The notes under the pieces: generated by a model | Databases searched by the model: none | What the model saw: the letters and a program-made list of their open reading frames with translations, nothing else | What the model was told of the DNA's origin: nothing | Position numbers and translations under genes: made by a program | In this document: positions 1 to 9,190 of the stretch, piece by piece | How positions within the stretch are numbered: the stretch's first letter is position 1 | How the letters are laid out: each line of letters begins with the position of its first letter | Source: Gordonia humi | GTDB lineage: Bacteria > Actinomycetota > Actinomycetes > Mycobacteriales > Mycobacteriaceae | Assembly (NCBI RefSeq): GCF_014197435.1 | Contig: NZ_JACIFP010000001.1 | Coordinates: 2,976,001-3,040,000 of the forward strand | DNA length: 64,000 bases | Direction of reading: 5' to 3'

Positions 1-121
1 GGATCAACGGCGGCAACGAGAGCGCCTGCCAGAACGCGGCCTGCGCCGCCCATCCGATGATCGAGTCCTCGTAGCACTTGACGGTGGTGCGCCAGGCCAG
101 CTTCGGCAGGCTCCGGATCAC
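1..121 (-). CDS. YihY/virulence factor BrkB family membrane protein (N-terminal part only)
   Basis: Only the N-terminal part is present; the gene runs off the left edge. The minus strand encodes a cytoplasmic head followed by AWRTTVKCYEDSIIGWAAQ, AAFWQ and LSLPPL, the conserved entry to the first membrane helix of YihY/BrkB-like proteins, which are polytopic inner-membrane proteins of unclear role. GTG at 121 is the first in-frame start codon I find, but the frame stays open to about 235, so the true start could lie further out or use a rare codon. M. tuberculosis has a related gene (Rv2707) near sigA, which fits the neighbourhood. The family call rests on about 40 residues. Confidence 0.6.
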   Translation of the reverse strand, partial: MIRSLPKLAWRTTVKCYEDSIIGWAAQAAFWQALSLPPLI

Positions 122-393
122 CGGGCGGCGCGGCTCGTCGACCGCTTCCGGGGTCGACTGCGACGACGCGCCGCGCGCCTCGAAGGGCTGTTCCGCGGCG
201 TCGTCGCTGAAGGGAGTGCCGTGCGTGCTGATGTGTCAAGCATGGCCGATGGACGATGTATGGTCGATCACCGCCCCACCGATCGCGTGGCGGGGATGTC
301 GGCGGCAGGCGTTAGAATCGAACCGCAGTCCACGCTCTCCGACCGCGCCTCGACGGGCGGTCGAAGTCGTGCGCAGGGGGAAGAATTTCAGCA

Positions 394-2163
394 GTGGAAT
401 CCGTCAGGAGCAAGGTGACCAGTACCGATGTCGACACCGACCGCCGAATCGGATCGGGTGCGCCGCTGCGCGCATGGCAGCGGCGGGCGCTGACCCGCTA
501 TCTGACGTCGAGTCCGACCGACTACCTCGCGGTCGCCACGCCCGGCGCCGGAAAGACCACCTTCGGTCTCCGCGTCGCCGCCGAACTGCTCGCCGACCGC
601 ACGGTGGAGCGTGTCACCGTCGTCGCTCCGACCGAGCACCTGAAGCATCAGTGGGCGGCCTCGGCGGCGCGTAACGGCATCGCCCTGGATCCGAACTTCT
701 CGAACTCGACGGGGTCGACGAGTGCCGACTTCGACGGCGTCGTCCTCACCTACGCGCAGGTGGCCGCCCACCCCTACCGTCATCGGGTCCGCACCGAGCA
801 GTACCGGACGCTGGTGATCCTCGACGAGATCCACCACGGCGGCGACGCGAAGTCGTGGGGCGACGGCATCCGCGAGGCGTTCGGGGACGCCACCCGCAGG
901 CTGGCGCTCACCGGTACGCCGTTCCGATCGGACGACTCGCCGATCCCGTTCATCACCTACGAACCCGAACCCGGCGGCGGTCAGCGTTCGCGCGCCGACA
1001 GCACCTACGGCTACTCCGAGGCGCTGCGCGACGGCGTCGTCCGCCCCGTCGTGTTCCTCGCCTACTCGGGCGAGGCGAGCTGGCGGACCAGCGCGGGCGA
1101 GGAGTTCACCGCGCGCCTGGGCGAGCCGCTCTCGGCCGAGCAGACCGCCCGCGCCTGGCGCACCGCACTCGACCCCCACGGCGACTGGATCTACGCGGTG
1201 TTCACGGCGGCGCACCGCAGGCTGATGAGACTGCGTGAGTCGGGGGTCCCCGACGCGGGCGGTCTGGTGATCGCCACCGATCAGCAGAACGCGCGCGACT
1301 ACGCCGATCTGCTGCACTCGCTCACCGGCACGAAGCCGACCGTCGTGCTGTCCGACGATCCGAAGTCGTCCTCGCGCATCGAGGAGTTCTCCAATTCGAC
1401 CGACGAATGGATGGTGGCCGTCCGCATGGTGTCCGAGGGCGTCGACGTCCCGCGCCTGTCGGTCGGCGTGTACGCGACGAACGCGTCGACCCCGCTGTAC
1501 TTCGCCCAGGCGATCGGCCGGTTCGTCCGGTCGCGGCGCCCGGGGGAGACCGCGAGCGTCTTCCTGCCGTCGGTTCCGGTGCTCCTGCAACTGGCGAGCG
1601 AGTTGGAAGCCGAACGCGACCACGTGCTCGGCAAGCCGCACCGTGAGTCCGACGGCCTGGACGACGCGCTGGTGACCGAGGCCAACAAGCGCAAGGACGA
1701 GCCCGGCGAGGAGGAGAAGTCGTTCCAGTCGCTGCACGCCGACGCCGAACTCGACCAGGTGATCTACGACGGCTCGTCGTTCGGCACCTCGACGCTCGTC
1801 GGCTCGGACGAGGAATCCGACTATCTCGGGTTGCCCGGGCTGCTCGACGCGGATCAGGTGCGCACTCTGCTGCAGCAGAGACAGGCGCAGCAGGTGACCA
1901 ACCGGAGTGCCCCGGCAGTGCGTCCCGCGGACGATCAGGCGGCCAGGAACGCCCCGAACGCGGCGGAGCGGAGCACCGGCGAGAATCTGATGGGTCTGCG
2001 CAAGGAGCTCAACACGCTCGTCGCCCTGCACAATCAGCGGACCGGCAAGCCGCACTCGCAGATCCACGGCGAACTGCGCAGCCGAGTCGGCGGTCCGCCG
2101 ACGGCGATGGCGACCGCCGAGCAGCTCCGAGAGCGGATCAGCGCGCTGCGGTCCTGGAAGTAG
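394..2163 (+). CDS. DEAD/DEAH-box superfamily 2 helicase
   Basis: A 589-residue SF2 helicase. Walker A is PGAGKTT (about residue 50), motif II is DEIHH (about 145), motif III is LTGTPFRSD, and the second RecA-like domain carries motif VI-like QAIGRFVRS (about 370). This is the fold of ATP-dependent DNA or RNA translocases; the substrate cannot be read from the sequence. The last 80 residues are helical and charged and lack a recognisable nuclease. GTG at 394 gives the longest frame; GTG at 415, with AGGAG just upstream (406-410), is a good alternative. It stands alone on the plus strand between the YihY gene and a hairpin at 2216-2246. It is probably a core housekeeping helicase, since it sits next to sigA. 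Confidence 0.85.
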   Translation: MESVRSKVTSTDVDTDRRIGSGAPLRAWQRRALTRYLTSSPTDYLAVATPGAGKTTFGLRVAAELLADRTVERVTVVAPTEHLKHQWAASAARNGIALDPNFSNSTGSTSADFDGVVLTYAQVAAHPYRHRVRTEQYRTLVILDEIHHGGDAKSWGDGIREAFGDATRRLALTGTPFRSDDSPIPFITYEPEPGGGQRSRADSTYGYSEALRDGVVRPVVFLAYSGEASWRTSAGEEFTARLGEPLSAEQTARAWRTALDPHGDWIYAVFTAAHRRLMRLRESGVPDAGGLVIATDQQNARDYADLLHSLTGTKPTVVLSDDPKSSSRIEEFSNSTDEWMVAVRMVSEGVDVPRLSVGVYATNASTPLYFAQAIGRFVRSRRPGETASVFLPSVPVLLQLASELEAERDHVLGKPHRESDGLDDALVTEANKRKDEPGEEEKSFQSLHADAELDQVIYDGSSFGTSTLVGSDEESDYLGLPGLLDADQVRTLLQQRQAQQVTNRSAPAVRPADDQAARNAPNAAERSTGENLMGLRKELNTLVALHNQRTGKPHSQIHGELRSRVGGPPTAMATAEQLRERISALRSWK

Positions 2164-2215
2164 ACCCGCGGCCGGCGAACAGACGACGACGAACAGCAAA
2201 CGGCGAATAGACGAC

Positions 2216-2246
2216 GAGAGGCGAGCCGGAAACCGGCTCGCCTCTC
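2216..2246. terminator. Hairpin terminator between the helicase and the DUF7455 gene
   Basis: A perfect 14-bp inverted repeat (2216-2229 with 2233-2246) closes on an AAA loop between two convergent genes. There is no strong T tract, as is common for actinobacterial terminators. It could serve both strands. Confidence 0.7.
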
Positions 2247-2271
2247 GTTCGCCCTGAAGGCGTCGTCGCGC

Positions 2272-2469
2272 CTAGGCGTCGACGGCCACCACGGCACCCA
2301 TCTCGATCAGTCGGGCCTCATGGTCGTTGTAGTGGTGGCGGCAGAAGAGGAGCTCTCCGCCCGTGGGCAGTTCGGCCCGGACCTTCGCCGCGGCGCTGCA
2401 CCGATCGCAGCGATCGGCGGCGGTCAAACCGGTGGAGACGACAGTGTCGGGCGTTGCGATGTCAGGCAT
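2272..2469 (-). CDS. Small zinc-binding DUF7455-type protein
   Basis: A 65-residue protein with a CDRC pair (about residues 21-24) and a CRHHYNDHE motif (about 43-51), a Cys/His set that could hold one zinc ion. Small proteins of this type lie next to the principal sigma factor gene in many actinobacteria; their function is not established. The start is well supported by GGAGGA a few bases upstream of ATG 2469. It reads the same way as sigA, about 160 bases downstream of it, with the sigA terminator hairpin between, so it probably has its own promoter. The family name is from memory of short actinobacterial proteins. Confidence 0.75.
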   Translation of the reverse strand: MPDIATPDTVVSTGLTAADRCDRCSAAAKVRAELPTGGELLFCRHHYNDHEARLIEMGAVVAVDA

Positions 2470-2589
2470 GGCTTCCTCCGTCCCTTCAAATGGCGGATCC
2501 TTGGCGATCCGCCATGGCTACACCTTGTCAGACGTACGGGGAGGAGTATTTGTTCCCCGGGGATCTCGGGTGTGTCGCGTCGCACAGGA

Positions 2590-2622
2590 CTCGACTCCGG
2601 TTCGGCGGGAGCCGGAGTCGAG
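2590..2622 (-). terminator. Terminator of sigA
   Basis: An 11-bp perfect stem (2590-2600 with 2612-2622) starts 9 bases past the sigA stop codon. No T tract follows. Confidence 0.65.
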
Positions 2623-2630
2623 ACCGGCGT

Positions 2631-4001
2631 CTAGTCCAGATAGTCGCGCAGGACCTGTGAGCGGCTCGGGTGACGCAGCTTGCTCATGGTCTTCGACTCG
2701 ATCTGGCGGATGCGCTCACGGGTGACGCCGTACACCTGACCGATCTCGTCGAGGGTCCGGGGCTGACCGTCGGTGAGACCGAAGCGCAGCCGGACGACGC
2801 CCGCCTCGCGCTCGGACAGCGTGTCGAGGACGTCCTGGAGTTGGTCCTGCAGGAGGGTGAAGCTCACCGCGTCGACCGCGACGACCGCTTCGGAGTCCTC
2901 GATGAAGTCGCCGAGCTGGCTGTCGCCCTCGTCGCCGATCGTCTGGTCCAGGGAGATCGGCTCACGCGCGTACTGCTGGATCTCCAGCACCTTCTCGGGC
3001 GTGATGTCCATCTCCTTGGCGAGCTCCTCCGGGGTGGGCTCGCGGCCCAGGTCCTGAAGCAACTCGCGCTGGATGCGGCCGAGCTTGTTGATGACCTCGA
3101 CCATGTGCACCGGGATGCGGATGGTGCGCGCCTGGTCGGCCATGGCGCGGGTGATGGCCTGACGGATCCACCAGGTGGCGTACGTCGAGAACTTGTAGCC
3201 CTTGGTGTAGTCGAACTTCTCGACGGCGCGGATCAGACCCAGGTTGCCCTCCTGGATGAGGTCCAGGAACGCCATACCGCGACCGGTGTAGCGCTTGGCC
3301 AGGGAGACCACGAGGCGCAGGTTGGCCTCGAGCAGGTGGTTCTTGGCGCGGTTGCCGTCGCGGGAGATCCAGGAGAGGTCGCGTCGCTGGGCGACGGTCA
3401 GCTTCTCGCCGGACTCCATGATGCGCCGCATGCGCTCGGTCGAGTACAGGCCGGCCTCGATCCGCTTGGCGAGTTCGACCTCCTCCTCGGCGTTGAGCAG
3501 CGCGACCTTGCCGATCTGCTTGAGGTAGGCACGGACCGAGTCGGCCGACGCGGTGAGCTCGGCGTCCTTGCGAGCCTGGCGGAGAGCCTCGGACTCCTCC
3601 TCGTCCCACACGAAGTCGCCGGACTTCTCCTCGTCGCCCTTGGCCTTGCCGCCCTTGGCTCGGCCCTTGCCCTTGGCGGGCTTCTCGTCCTCGACGACCA
3701 GGTCCTCGTCGGCCAGATCGATGTCGGCGTCGTCGACGTCGTCCAGATCGGCGGGACCGTTGTCCAGATCGACGTTGTCGTCGGCGGGCGCAGCCGCCTT
3801 CTTGGCGCCCGCGCGTTTGGTCGGCGCCTTCTTCGCGGCGGTCTTCTTCGCCGCGGTCTTCTTGGCGACTGCCTTCTTGGCAGGCGCCTTCTTCGCGGCG
3901 GTCTTCTTCGCCGGCGCCTTCTTGGCGGGTGCCTTCTTAGCAGCGGGCGCAGAATCGCCTGCGGCTTCGACGGATGCGTCGGGTGACTGTGTGGTTGCCA
4001 C
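2631..4001 (-). CDS. sigA: Principal RNA polymerase sigma factor SigA (RpoD/HrdB)
   Basis: A 456-residue group 1 sigma factor that directs RNA polymerase to housekeeping promoters. The N-terminal 90 residues are a lysine/alanine-rich low-complexity tail of repeated AKK and PAKK units, then an acidic stretch, as in other actinobacterial SigA. Region 1.2 begins near [11 protein letters not shown], region 2 contains [20 protein letters not shown] and ATWWIRQAI, and region 4 ends with [21 protein letters not shown] chose GTG 4001 over longer upstream starts because an AAAGG ribosome site sits just before it and because the extra 54 residues do not resemble sigma factors. A hairpin follows the gene. 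It neighbours ppgK, as in M. tuberculosis (Rv2703-Rv2702). Confidence 0.98.
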   Translation of the reverse strand: MATTQSPDASVEAAGDSAPAAKKAPAKKAPAKKTAAKKAPAKKAVAKKTAAKKTAAKKAPTKRAGAKKAAAPADDNVDLDNGPADLDDVDDADIDLADEDLVVEDEKPAKGKGRAKGGKAKGDEEKSGDFVWDEEESEALRQARKDAELTASADSVRAYLKQIGKVALLNAEEEVELAKRIEAGLYSTERMRRIMESGEKLTVAQRRDLSWISRDGNRAKNHLLEANLRLVVSLAKRYTGRGMAFLDLIQEGNLGLIRAVEKFDYTKGYKFSTYATWWIRQAITRAMADQARTIRIPVHMVEVINKLGRIQRELLQDLGREPTPEELAKEMDITPEKVLEIQQYAREPISLDQTIGDEGDSQLGDFIEDSEAVVAVDAVSFTLLQDQLQDVLDTLSEREAGVVRLRFGLTDGQPRTLDEIGQVYGVTRERIRQIESKTMSKLRHPSRSQVLRDYLD

Positions 4002-4140
4002 GTACAACCTTTCGACTGATCTCACGGGGCGGCACGGCGGAACGGGACCTCGATGAGAGGCCGTAGCGCCGTGAGCGAAGGGGCTTGAGGCTTCGGTGCG
4101 GGACCGACGTGTTCCATTGTAACTCTCGTGGCCGCGAACC

Positions 4141-4968
4141 TCACACGACCAGACCCTCGCCAACGGCCATTGCAGCGCCTACTATGCCCGCGGTGTTGCG
4201 AAGACTCGCCGCGATCACCGGCGTGTCGACGGTCAGCATCGGGATCCAGATGTCGGCCTTGCGGCTGATCCCGCCGCCCACGACGAACAGGTCGGGGGAG
4301 AAGATCTTCTCGTAGTGGGCCAGGACCCGCGACACCTTGCCCGACCACTTGCGATAGCTCCAGCCCTTGTCCTCGCGGACCTTGGCCGACGCGCGCGCCT
4401 CGGCGATGCGGCCGCCGACCTCCAGGTGTCCGAACTCGGTGTTCGGCACCAGATCGCCGTCGTGGAAGAGCGCGGACCCGATACCGGTGCCGAATGTCAG
4501 GAGGATCACGGTGCCCTCGGTCAGTTCGGGTCGCCCGCCGTAACGGACTTCGGCGATTCCGGCGGCGTCCGCGTCGTTGAGCCCGGCCACCGTGCGTCCG
4601 CCGAGATGCCTGCCGAACAGGTTCTGGATTCCGGTGCCGTCCCAGGACGGGTCGATGTTGGCCGCCGAACGGACCACGCCGTCGCGCACCACTCCGGGAA
4701 CGGTCAGTCCCACCGGACCGGTCCAGCCGAAGTGCTCGGTGATCTCGCGGCACGTGCGGGCCACCGCATCCGGGGTCGCCGGCTGCGGTGTCGAGATGCG
4801 GCGCCGATCGCCGACCAGCGAACCGGTGCGCAGATCGACGATCGCGCCCTTGACACCCGAACCGCCGATGTCGATGCCGAATCCGAGCTGCGGCGCGGGG
4901 GAGTGCGTGCTGTCGGCACCGAGATAGGAGACGGTGGAACCGGTGGCGGGCGACGGACTGTCGGTCAT
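4141..4968 (-). CDS. ppgK: Polyphosphate glucokinase
   Basis: A 275-residue ROK-family kinase that phosphorylates glucose with polyphosphate or ATP in the cytoplasm. The N-terminal phosphate loop is [17 protein letters not shown] (about residues 35-52), and the second domain has the loop [15 protein letters not shown]. The polyphosphate glucokinase signature [12 protein letters not shown] segment appears as [19 protein letters not shown] 4968 gives a length close to the roughly 265 residues of the M. tuberculosis enzyme; longer frames add an unrelated tail. It lies upstream of sigA on the same strand with a 139-base gap, and is divergent from suhB with 98 bases between. Confidence 0.96.
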   Translation of the reverse strand: MTDSPSPATGSTVSYLGADSTHSPAPQLGFGIDIGGSGVKGAIVDLRTGSLVGDRRRISTPQPATPDAVARTCREITEHFGWTGPVGLTVPGVVRDGVVRSAANIDPSWDGTGIQNLFGRHLGGRTVAGLNDADAAGIAEVRYGGRPELTEGTVILLTFGTGIGSALFHDGDLVPNTEFGHLEVGGRIAEARASAKVREDKGWSYRKWSGKVSRVLAHYEKIFSPDLFVVGGGISRKADIWIPMLTVDTPVIAASLRNTAGIVGAAMAVGEGLVV

Positions 4969-5066
4969 CGCGGACTCGCTTTCGTATGCATGGGAAGCGC
5001 CGGGCGGCGGCAAGCGTTCTCGCAGCACACAGTAGGCCACTTTCGGTGCGCCGTAGACTCGAGATC

Positions 5067-5948
5067 GTGACTGACTCCTCGCATCGCGCCGCCGACCTCG
5101 CCGCCGTCGCTCGTTCGGTCGCCGAAGCAGCCGCCGACCACGTCCGCGCCCGCCGCGGCGAACTCTTCGCCCCCTCGGGCACGCGCACCGGCGACGACGC
5201 GGTGTCGGCCAAGTCGACGCCCACCGATCCGGTGACCGTCGCCGACACCGAGACCGAGGCGTTGATCCGACGTCTGTTGACCGAACGCCGTCCCGGCGAC
5301 GAGATCCTCGGCGAGGAGGCGGGCGGCAGCGTCACGGTCCCGGACGGGGTGCGGTGGGTGGTCGACCCGATCGACGGCACGGTGAACTTCATGTACGGGA
5401 TTCCGGCGTACGCGGTGTCGGTCGCCGCGCAGATCGACGGGCGCTCGGTGGCCGGTGCCGTCGTCGACGTCGCGCGGGGAGTGACGTACTGGGCGTGGCT
5501 GGGCGGCGGCGCATACTCGTGTGCCGGGACGGCGGAGCATCCCGTGCATGAACCGATCCGACTGCGCGCCAACCCGATCGACGACGTGGCCTTCGCCCTG
5601 GTCGCCACCGGGTTCGCCTACAACGCGAGCCGTCGGGCCCACCAGGGCGCACTGATGGCGCGCCTGCTGCCGCGCGTACGGGACCTGCGCCGAATCGGTG
5701 CGGGTGCGCTGGACCTGTGCCTGGTGGCCTCCGGCGCGGTCGACGCCCACATCGAGCACGGATTGAGTCCGTGGGACTGGGCGGCGGGTGGACTGATCGC
5801 CGCGGAGGCCGGCGCCCACGTGGTGTTGCCGCCCGCCGATTCGCGTTCGTCGGACGGCGACGCGACGATCGCCGCGGCACCCGGGATCGCCGACGAGTTC
5901 CTCGGTCTGCTCGCCGAGATCGGAGCCACCGCGCCGCTGCCCGAGTGA
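5067..5948 (+). CDS. suhB: Inositol-1-monophosphatase (SuhB family)
   Basis: A 293-residue Mg2+-dependent phosphatase of the IMPase fold that releases inositol from inositol-1-phosphate, feeding phosphatidylinositol and mycothiol synthesis in actinobacteria. Metal ligands are visible: GEEAGG (about residue 80), motif A DPIDGTVNFMYG (about 100-111) and motif B WDWAAGGLIAAEAG (about 235). GTG 5067 is preferred because the upstream residues are unrelated to the family. The gene order ppgK-suhB-cei matches M. tuberculosis Rv2702-Rv2701-Rv2700 with the same relative strands. Confidence 0.95.
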   Translation: MTDSSHRAADLAAVARSVAEAAADHVRARRGELFAPSGTRTGDDAVSAKSTPTDPVTVADTETEALIRRLLTERRPGDEILGEEAGGSVTVPDGVRWVVDPIDGTVNFMYGIPAYAVSVAAQIDGRSVAGAVVDVARGVTYWAWLGGGAYSCAGTAEHPVHEPIRLRANPIDDVAFALVATGFAYNASRRAHQGALMARLLPRVRDLRRIGAGALDLCLVASGAVDAHIEHGLSPWDWAAGGLIAAEAGAHVVLPPADSRSSDGDATIAAAPGIADEFLGLLAEIGATAPLPE

Positions 5949-5970
5949 TCGCCCGGCCGGGCCTTCGGAT

Positions 5971-6618
5971 TCAGCAGGGCTGGTTGTGGACCGCGTCGAG
6001 CAGCGACGCGTCGACGGCGGACTGCTTCTGGTTCGGCGCCGCCACGCGCAGCGCCTCGATCGCGGCCTGTGCGTCCTGGCTGGGCTGGGTGGCGGTGTAG
6101 TACTCGCCGAGCGCCAGATCGACGTCCGATCCGTCCCGGCCGTCGTCGACCAACTGAGCGCATGGCGCCGCCAGCCACACGGCCGCGGCCGCGGCCCGAC
6201 CCTGCGGACCGAACCGGATCTGCGCGACGCAGTGGAGGTCGCGCTGGGTGTAGACGGTGTCGTCGGCGTAGGCCGGATCGGCGGCACGGAAGCCGAGCGA
6301 GACCAGATCGTCGCTCACCGACTGCGCCGAACCGCGTTCGGCCGCCGAATTCAGGACTCGCACGCCGAACGCGGACAGGGGCGCCGGTCCGACGCCGAGC
6401 ATGTCGGCCTTTCCGACCGCCGACATCTTCGCCGGATCGGCGATGTTGCAGTCGGTGGGGTACGACTCGTCGTCGCCTCCGGTGAACGCGAAGATCCACG
6501 TCGCGGCGGCGATGACGGCGAGCACCGTCACGACGATCAGTCCCGGGCGCAGGTTGCGACGGAGGAACGGTCGACCCTTCGCGTCGGTGGTGTAGCCGGT
6601 GGCGATTTTCGAGACCAC
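5971..6618 (-). CDS. cei: Envelope integrity protein Cei
   Basis: A 215-residue membrane-anchored protein. After a short cytoplasmic head (residues 1-22) there is one membrane helix (PGLIVVTVLAVIAAATWIF) and then an extracytoplasmic domain with three cysteines, ending in NQPC. M. tuberculosis Rv2700 (Cei, about 216 residues) has the same layout and position and is known to be needed for envelope integrity. GTG 6618 gives the matching length; a longer frame to 6660 exists. It is convergent with suhB (22-base gap) and divergent from the DUF4193 gene. Confidence 0.88.
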   Translation of the reverse strand: MVSKIATGYTTDAKGRPFLRRNLRPGLIVVTVLAVIAAATWIFAFTGGDDESYPTDCNIADPAKMSAVGKADMLGVGPAPLSAFGVRVLNSAAERGSAQSVSDDLVSLGFRAADPAYADDTVYTQRDLHCVAQIRFGPQGRAAAAAVWLAAPCAQLVDDGRDGSDVDLALGEYYTATQPSQDAQAAIEALRVAAPNQKQSAVDASLLDAVHNQPC

Positions 6619-6753
6619 GTCGCGGGCACCTTCTCTCTTCCAGGCTCGGTCTCTGGCCACTCTAATCGTGTGCGCGGCCGGCGAGTACTGTGGCGCGCCG
6701 GACGCCGCGAACCCGCGAACGTGTAGTACAAACAGATGAACACGGAGCGCTTG

Positions 6754-6782
6754 TTGACGAACCGGTATCCATCACCTAGAAT
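6754..6782 (+). promoter_or_regulatory. Sigma-70-type promoter of the DUF4193 gene
   Basis: TTGACG (6754-6759) and TAGAAT (6777-6782) are separated by exactly 17 bases, a strong housekeeping match. It leaves a 5' leader of about 150 bases before ATG 6941; I see no obvious riboswitch in that leader. Confidence 0.7.
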
Positions 6783-6940
6783 TCGGGCGCCCAAGGTCAT
6801 ACATGTTTGGGAAATCGCATGGCGTGGCGGGCCACAAGTCCGTCGCCCCAGCACGATTGGCCTCCCGGGAATAAACCAAGCACGTTCAGCGATGAACGAC
6901 CGGACACCAGCACAACGAGACGAACTCAGGCAGGCAGACA

Positions 6941-7240
6941 ATGGCAACTGACTACGACGCGCCACGGCGGACCAACGACGATGATCTCGCGGAGGACTCG
7001 CTTGAAGAACTGAAGGCGCGCCGGAACGAGGCGCAGTCGGGCGACGTGGACGTCGACGAAGGCGATACCGCGGAGTCGTTCGAACTGCCGGGTGCGGATC
7101 TCTCGGGTGAAGAGCTGTCGGTGCGCGTCGTCCCCAAACAGGACGACGAGTTCACCTGCACCAGCTGCTTCCTCGTGTACCACCGCAACCGGCTGGCCGA
7201 GCAGAACGGCAACGAGCTGATCTGTGTGGACTGCGCCTGA
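6941..7240 (+). CDS. DUF4193 zinc-ribbon protein
   Basis: A 99-residue acidic protein. The first 70 residues are rich in Asp/Glu and probably flexible; the C-terminus has CTSC and CVDC pairs spaced for a zinc ribbon, with the conserved segment FLVYHRNRLAEQN between them. It corresponds to M. tuberculosis Rv2699c. The molecular role is unknown; the strong promoter upstream suggests high basal expression. The start ATG 6941 follows a CAGGCAG region rather than a clear Shine-Dalgarno. The gene is convergent with the DUF3093 gene. Confidence 0.92.
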   Translation: MATDYDAPRRTNDDDLAEDSLEELKARRNEAQSGDVDVDEGDTAESFELPGADLSGEELSVRVVPKQDDEFTCTSCFLVYHRNRLAEQNGNELICVDCA

Positions 7241-7291
7241 GCGCGGTCCGCTCCACGAGACCGAACACCGCACGCCGACGCCGCGCAGGGA

Positions 7292-7786
7292 TCATCCCTG
7301 GGCGGCGTCACTCATCTGCAGCGCCGCCAAGACCTTCTCCGGGTGACGCGTGGAGATCAGCCAATACGGGGTCGGATCGTCCGGGTCGTCGAGGACCAGC
7401 AGGACCATCGACTTGATCCACGCGTGATGCATCACATACGCCGCCGGGTCGAGCTGACGACCCATCGCAGCGCTCTTGGCCGACGGCGCGATGGCCGCGC
7501 CGCGCGCGATGACCTCGCGCGGGAGAACCGCCTTGTTCGCGTGGACGGCGCCGTCGGCGTCCACGGCCACCTTCGGCCGCCCCATCGACCAGATGCCCCA
7601 GCCGATCAGGATCGCCAGCACCGGGAACGCCGCCCACGACCACGCCTGATGATAGGCGGCCAGACGGATCTCGTAGCCGAGCACCGCCGTCAACACGGCG
7701 CCGATGAGCCACCACCACCACGGAGCGGTCAGGCGTTCGGTGTACAGATCACGGCGCGGCGAGCCGCTCGAGGCAGATTCGGTCAC
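7292..7786 (-). CDS. DUF3093 membrane protein
   Basis: A 164-residue protein with two membrane helices near the N-terminus (around TAPWWWWLIGAVLTAVLGY and WAAFPVLAILIGWGIWSM) and a cytoplasmic C-terminal half that ends with LISTRHPEKVLAAL. It is the counterpart of Rv2698. GTG 7786 is chosen because the longer frame adds a tail with no family resemblance. It is divergent from dut with 42 bases between the starts. Function unknown. Confidence 0.88.
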   Translation of the reverse strand: MTESASSGSPRRDLYTERLTAPWWWWLIGAVLTAVLGYEIRLAAYHQAWSWAAFPVLAILIGWGIWSMGRPKVAVDADGAVHANKAVLPREVIARGAAIAPSAKSAAMGRQLDPAAYVMHHAWIKSMVLLVLDDPDDPTPYWLISTRHPEKVLAALQMSDAAQG

Positions 7787-7828
7787 GTACCCCAGGTTAG
7801 TCGGCGGGGCGGCTAGTAATCTGCGGGG

Positions 7829-8338
7829 GTGACCACCCACAGCACTTCCGACACCTGCCCTCCGCTGCGAATCCGACGCCTCGACCCCGACCTGCCGTTG
7901 CCGGTGCGCGCGCACTCCGGCGACGCGGGCGTCGACCTCTACGCCGCCACCGATCTCGTGCTGGCGCCGGGCCGTCGTCAGCTGGTCGGCACTGGTGTCG
8001 CGATCGCCCTGCCGCACGGAACCGTCGGTCTCATCCACCCGCGATCAGGTCTCGCGGCGCGCGCCGGACTGTCGATCGTGAACACTCCGGGCACGATCGA
8101 CGCCGGGTACCGCGGTGAGATCAAGGTGTGCCTGATCAACCACGACCCGGACACCCCGATCACCATCGCCCGCGGCGACCGCATCGCCCAGCTGATCGTC
8201 CAGCGCGTCGAGCTGCCCGAACTCGTCGAGGTGGACGAACTCGACGACACCGACCGCGGTGCGGGCGGGTACGGCTCCAGCGGCGGACATGCGATTCTGC
8301 ACGACGGGACCACCTCGAACGGGAAGGCACAGGGATGA
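7829..8338 (+). CDS. dut: Deoxyuridine 5'-triphosphate nucleotidohydrolase (dUTPase)
   Basis: A 169-residue trimeric dUTPase that hydrolyses dUTP to dUMP and pyrophosphate, keeping uracil out of DNA. All five family motifs are readable: HSGDAGVDL (motif 1), HPRSGLA (2), [11 protein letters not shown] (3), RGDRIAQLI (4) and the C-terminal [10 protein letters not shown] (5) that closes over the phosphate. The GTG start at 7829 gives a usual length. The stop codon overlaps the start of the DUF3710 gene by four bases (ATGA), so the two are translationally coupled, as in M. tuberculosis Rv2697c-Rv2696c. Confidence 0.97.
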   Translation: MTTHSTSDTCPPLRIRRLDPDLPLPVRAHSGDAGVDLYAATDLVLAPGRRQLVGTGVAIALPHGTVGLIHPRSGLAARAGLSIVNTPGTIDAGYRGEIKVCLINHDPDTPITIARGDRIAQLIVQRVELPELVEVDELDDTDRGAGGYGSSGGHAILHDGTTSNGKAQG

Positions 8339-9174
8339 GTGAGAAGAACCGGGTCGGCGAGGCCGGCGGACCCTACGACATCGACGACCTGGCCGATGCC
8401 GTCGGCGATCTGGCCAACTCCCATCTGGATCTGGGCTCGGTCCTCATGCCGGTGGTCGAGGGCGGACAGGTCACAGTCGAGATGTCGGCGGACCACCAGC
8501 CGGAAGCGGTGTACCTGGTGACACCCGTCGGCCGGATCGGCATCCACGCGTTCGCGGCGCCCCGCAGCGGCGGTCTGTGGCGCGAAGTGGTGCGCGAACT
8601 CGCCGAGTCGCTGCGCGCCGACGGCGCCACCACGTCGATCGTCGACGGTCACTGGGGTCGCGAGGTGGTCGCGGAGGTCCCCGGCGGGCAGCATCGCTTC
8701 ATCGGCGTCGACGGTCCGCGCTGGATGGTGCGCTGCGTGGCCAGCGGACCCGACCAGGCGGGGGAACAGCTGGCGCAACTGGCCCGCGCGGTGCTCGCCG
8801 AGACCGTCGTGCGTCGCGGCGATCAGCCGTTCCCGCCGCGCGAGGTGCTGCCGATCGTTCTGCCCCCGGTGCTGGCCGAGCAGGTCGCGGCCGCACAGCA
8901 GCAACAGGAGGAGCAGACCGCGGCGGAGCCGCTCTCGTCACCGCTGACCGACGCGCCCCCGGTCGCCGACGACACCGTCGACGCGGTTCATCCGGGCGGC
9001 GCCGTCGCGCAGAGCGCGAGTGCCACCGTCTTCAGCGAGGCGCCCGATGAGGCGGACACGGCGGCCGACGTCCCCGTCGAGGAGTTCGAGGAGGAGCGGA
9101 CGGCAGAGGCCGTCGAGGCCGAGCCGTCCCGGGGCTCGGCTCTGTCTCGGCTGCGCCGCAGGCGCAGTCGATAG
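8335..9174 (+). CDS. DUF3710 protein
   Basis: A 279-residue soluble protein. The first 190 residues form the conserved DUF3710 region, with segments such as [21 protein letters not shown] and the [10 protein letters not shown] stretch; the rest is an acidic, alanine-rich tail ending in basic LRRRRSR. It is the counterpart of Rv2696c and is translationally coupled to dut through an ATGA overlap. Its role is unknown; coupling suggests a function linked to nucleotide pools or DNA upkeep, but that is inference only. Confidence 0.9.
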   Translation: MSEKNRVGEAGGPYDIDDLADAVGDLANSHLDLGSVLMPVVEGGQVTVEMSADHQPEAVYLVTPVGRIGIHAFAAPRSGGLWREVVRELAESLRADGATTSIVDGHWGREVVAEVPGGQHRFIGVDGPRWMVRCVASGPDQAGEQLAQLARAVLAETVVRRGDQPFPPREVLPIVLPPVLAEQVAAAQQQQEEQTAAEPLSSPLTDAPPVADDTVDAVHPGGAVAQSASATVFSEAPDEADTAADVPVEEFEEERTAEAVEAEPSRGSALSRLRRRRSR

Positions 9175-9190
9175 CGGGCGAAGACCTCCG

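Noticed and set aside
388..2199. 603-residue frame on the minus strand
   Set aside because: Antisense to the DEAD/DEAH helicase; arginine-rich with no domain or ribosome site.
2670..3986. 438-residue frame on the plus strand
   Set aside because: Antisense to sigA; the repeated Leu/Arg/Gly blocks mirror the lysine-rich tail of SigA.
4002..4163. Longer N-terminus for SigA
   Set aside because: The extra 54 residues are unlike sigma factors and GTG 4001 has a good ribosome site.
7241..7291. Hairpin between the DUF4193 and DUF3093 genes as a terminator
   Set aside because: The only symmetry (CAGGGAT/ATCCCTG) is short and overlaps the end of the DUF3093 gene.
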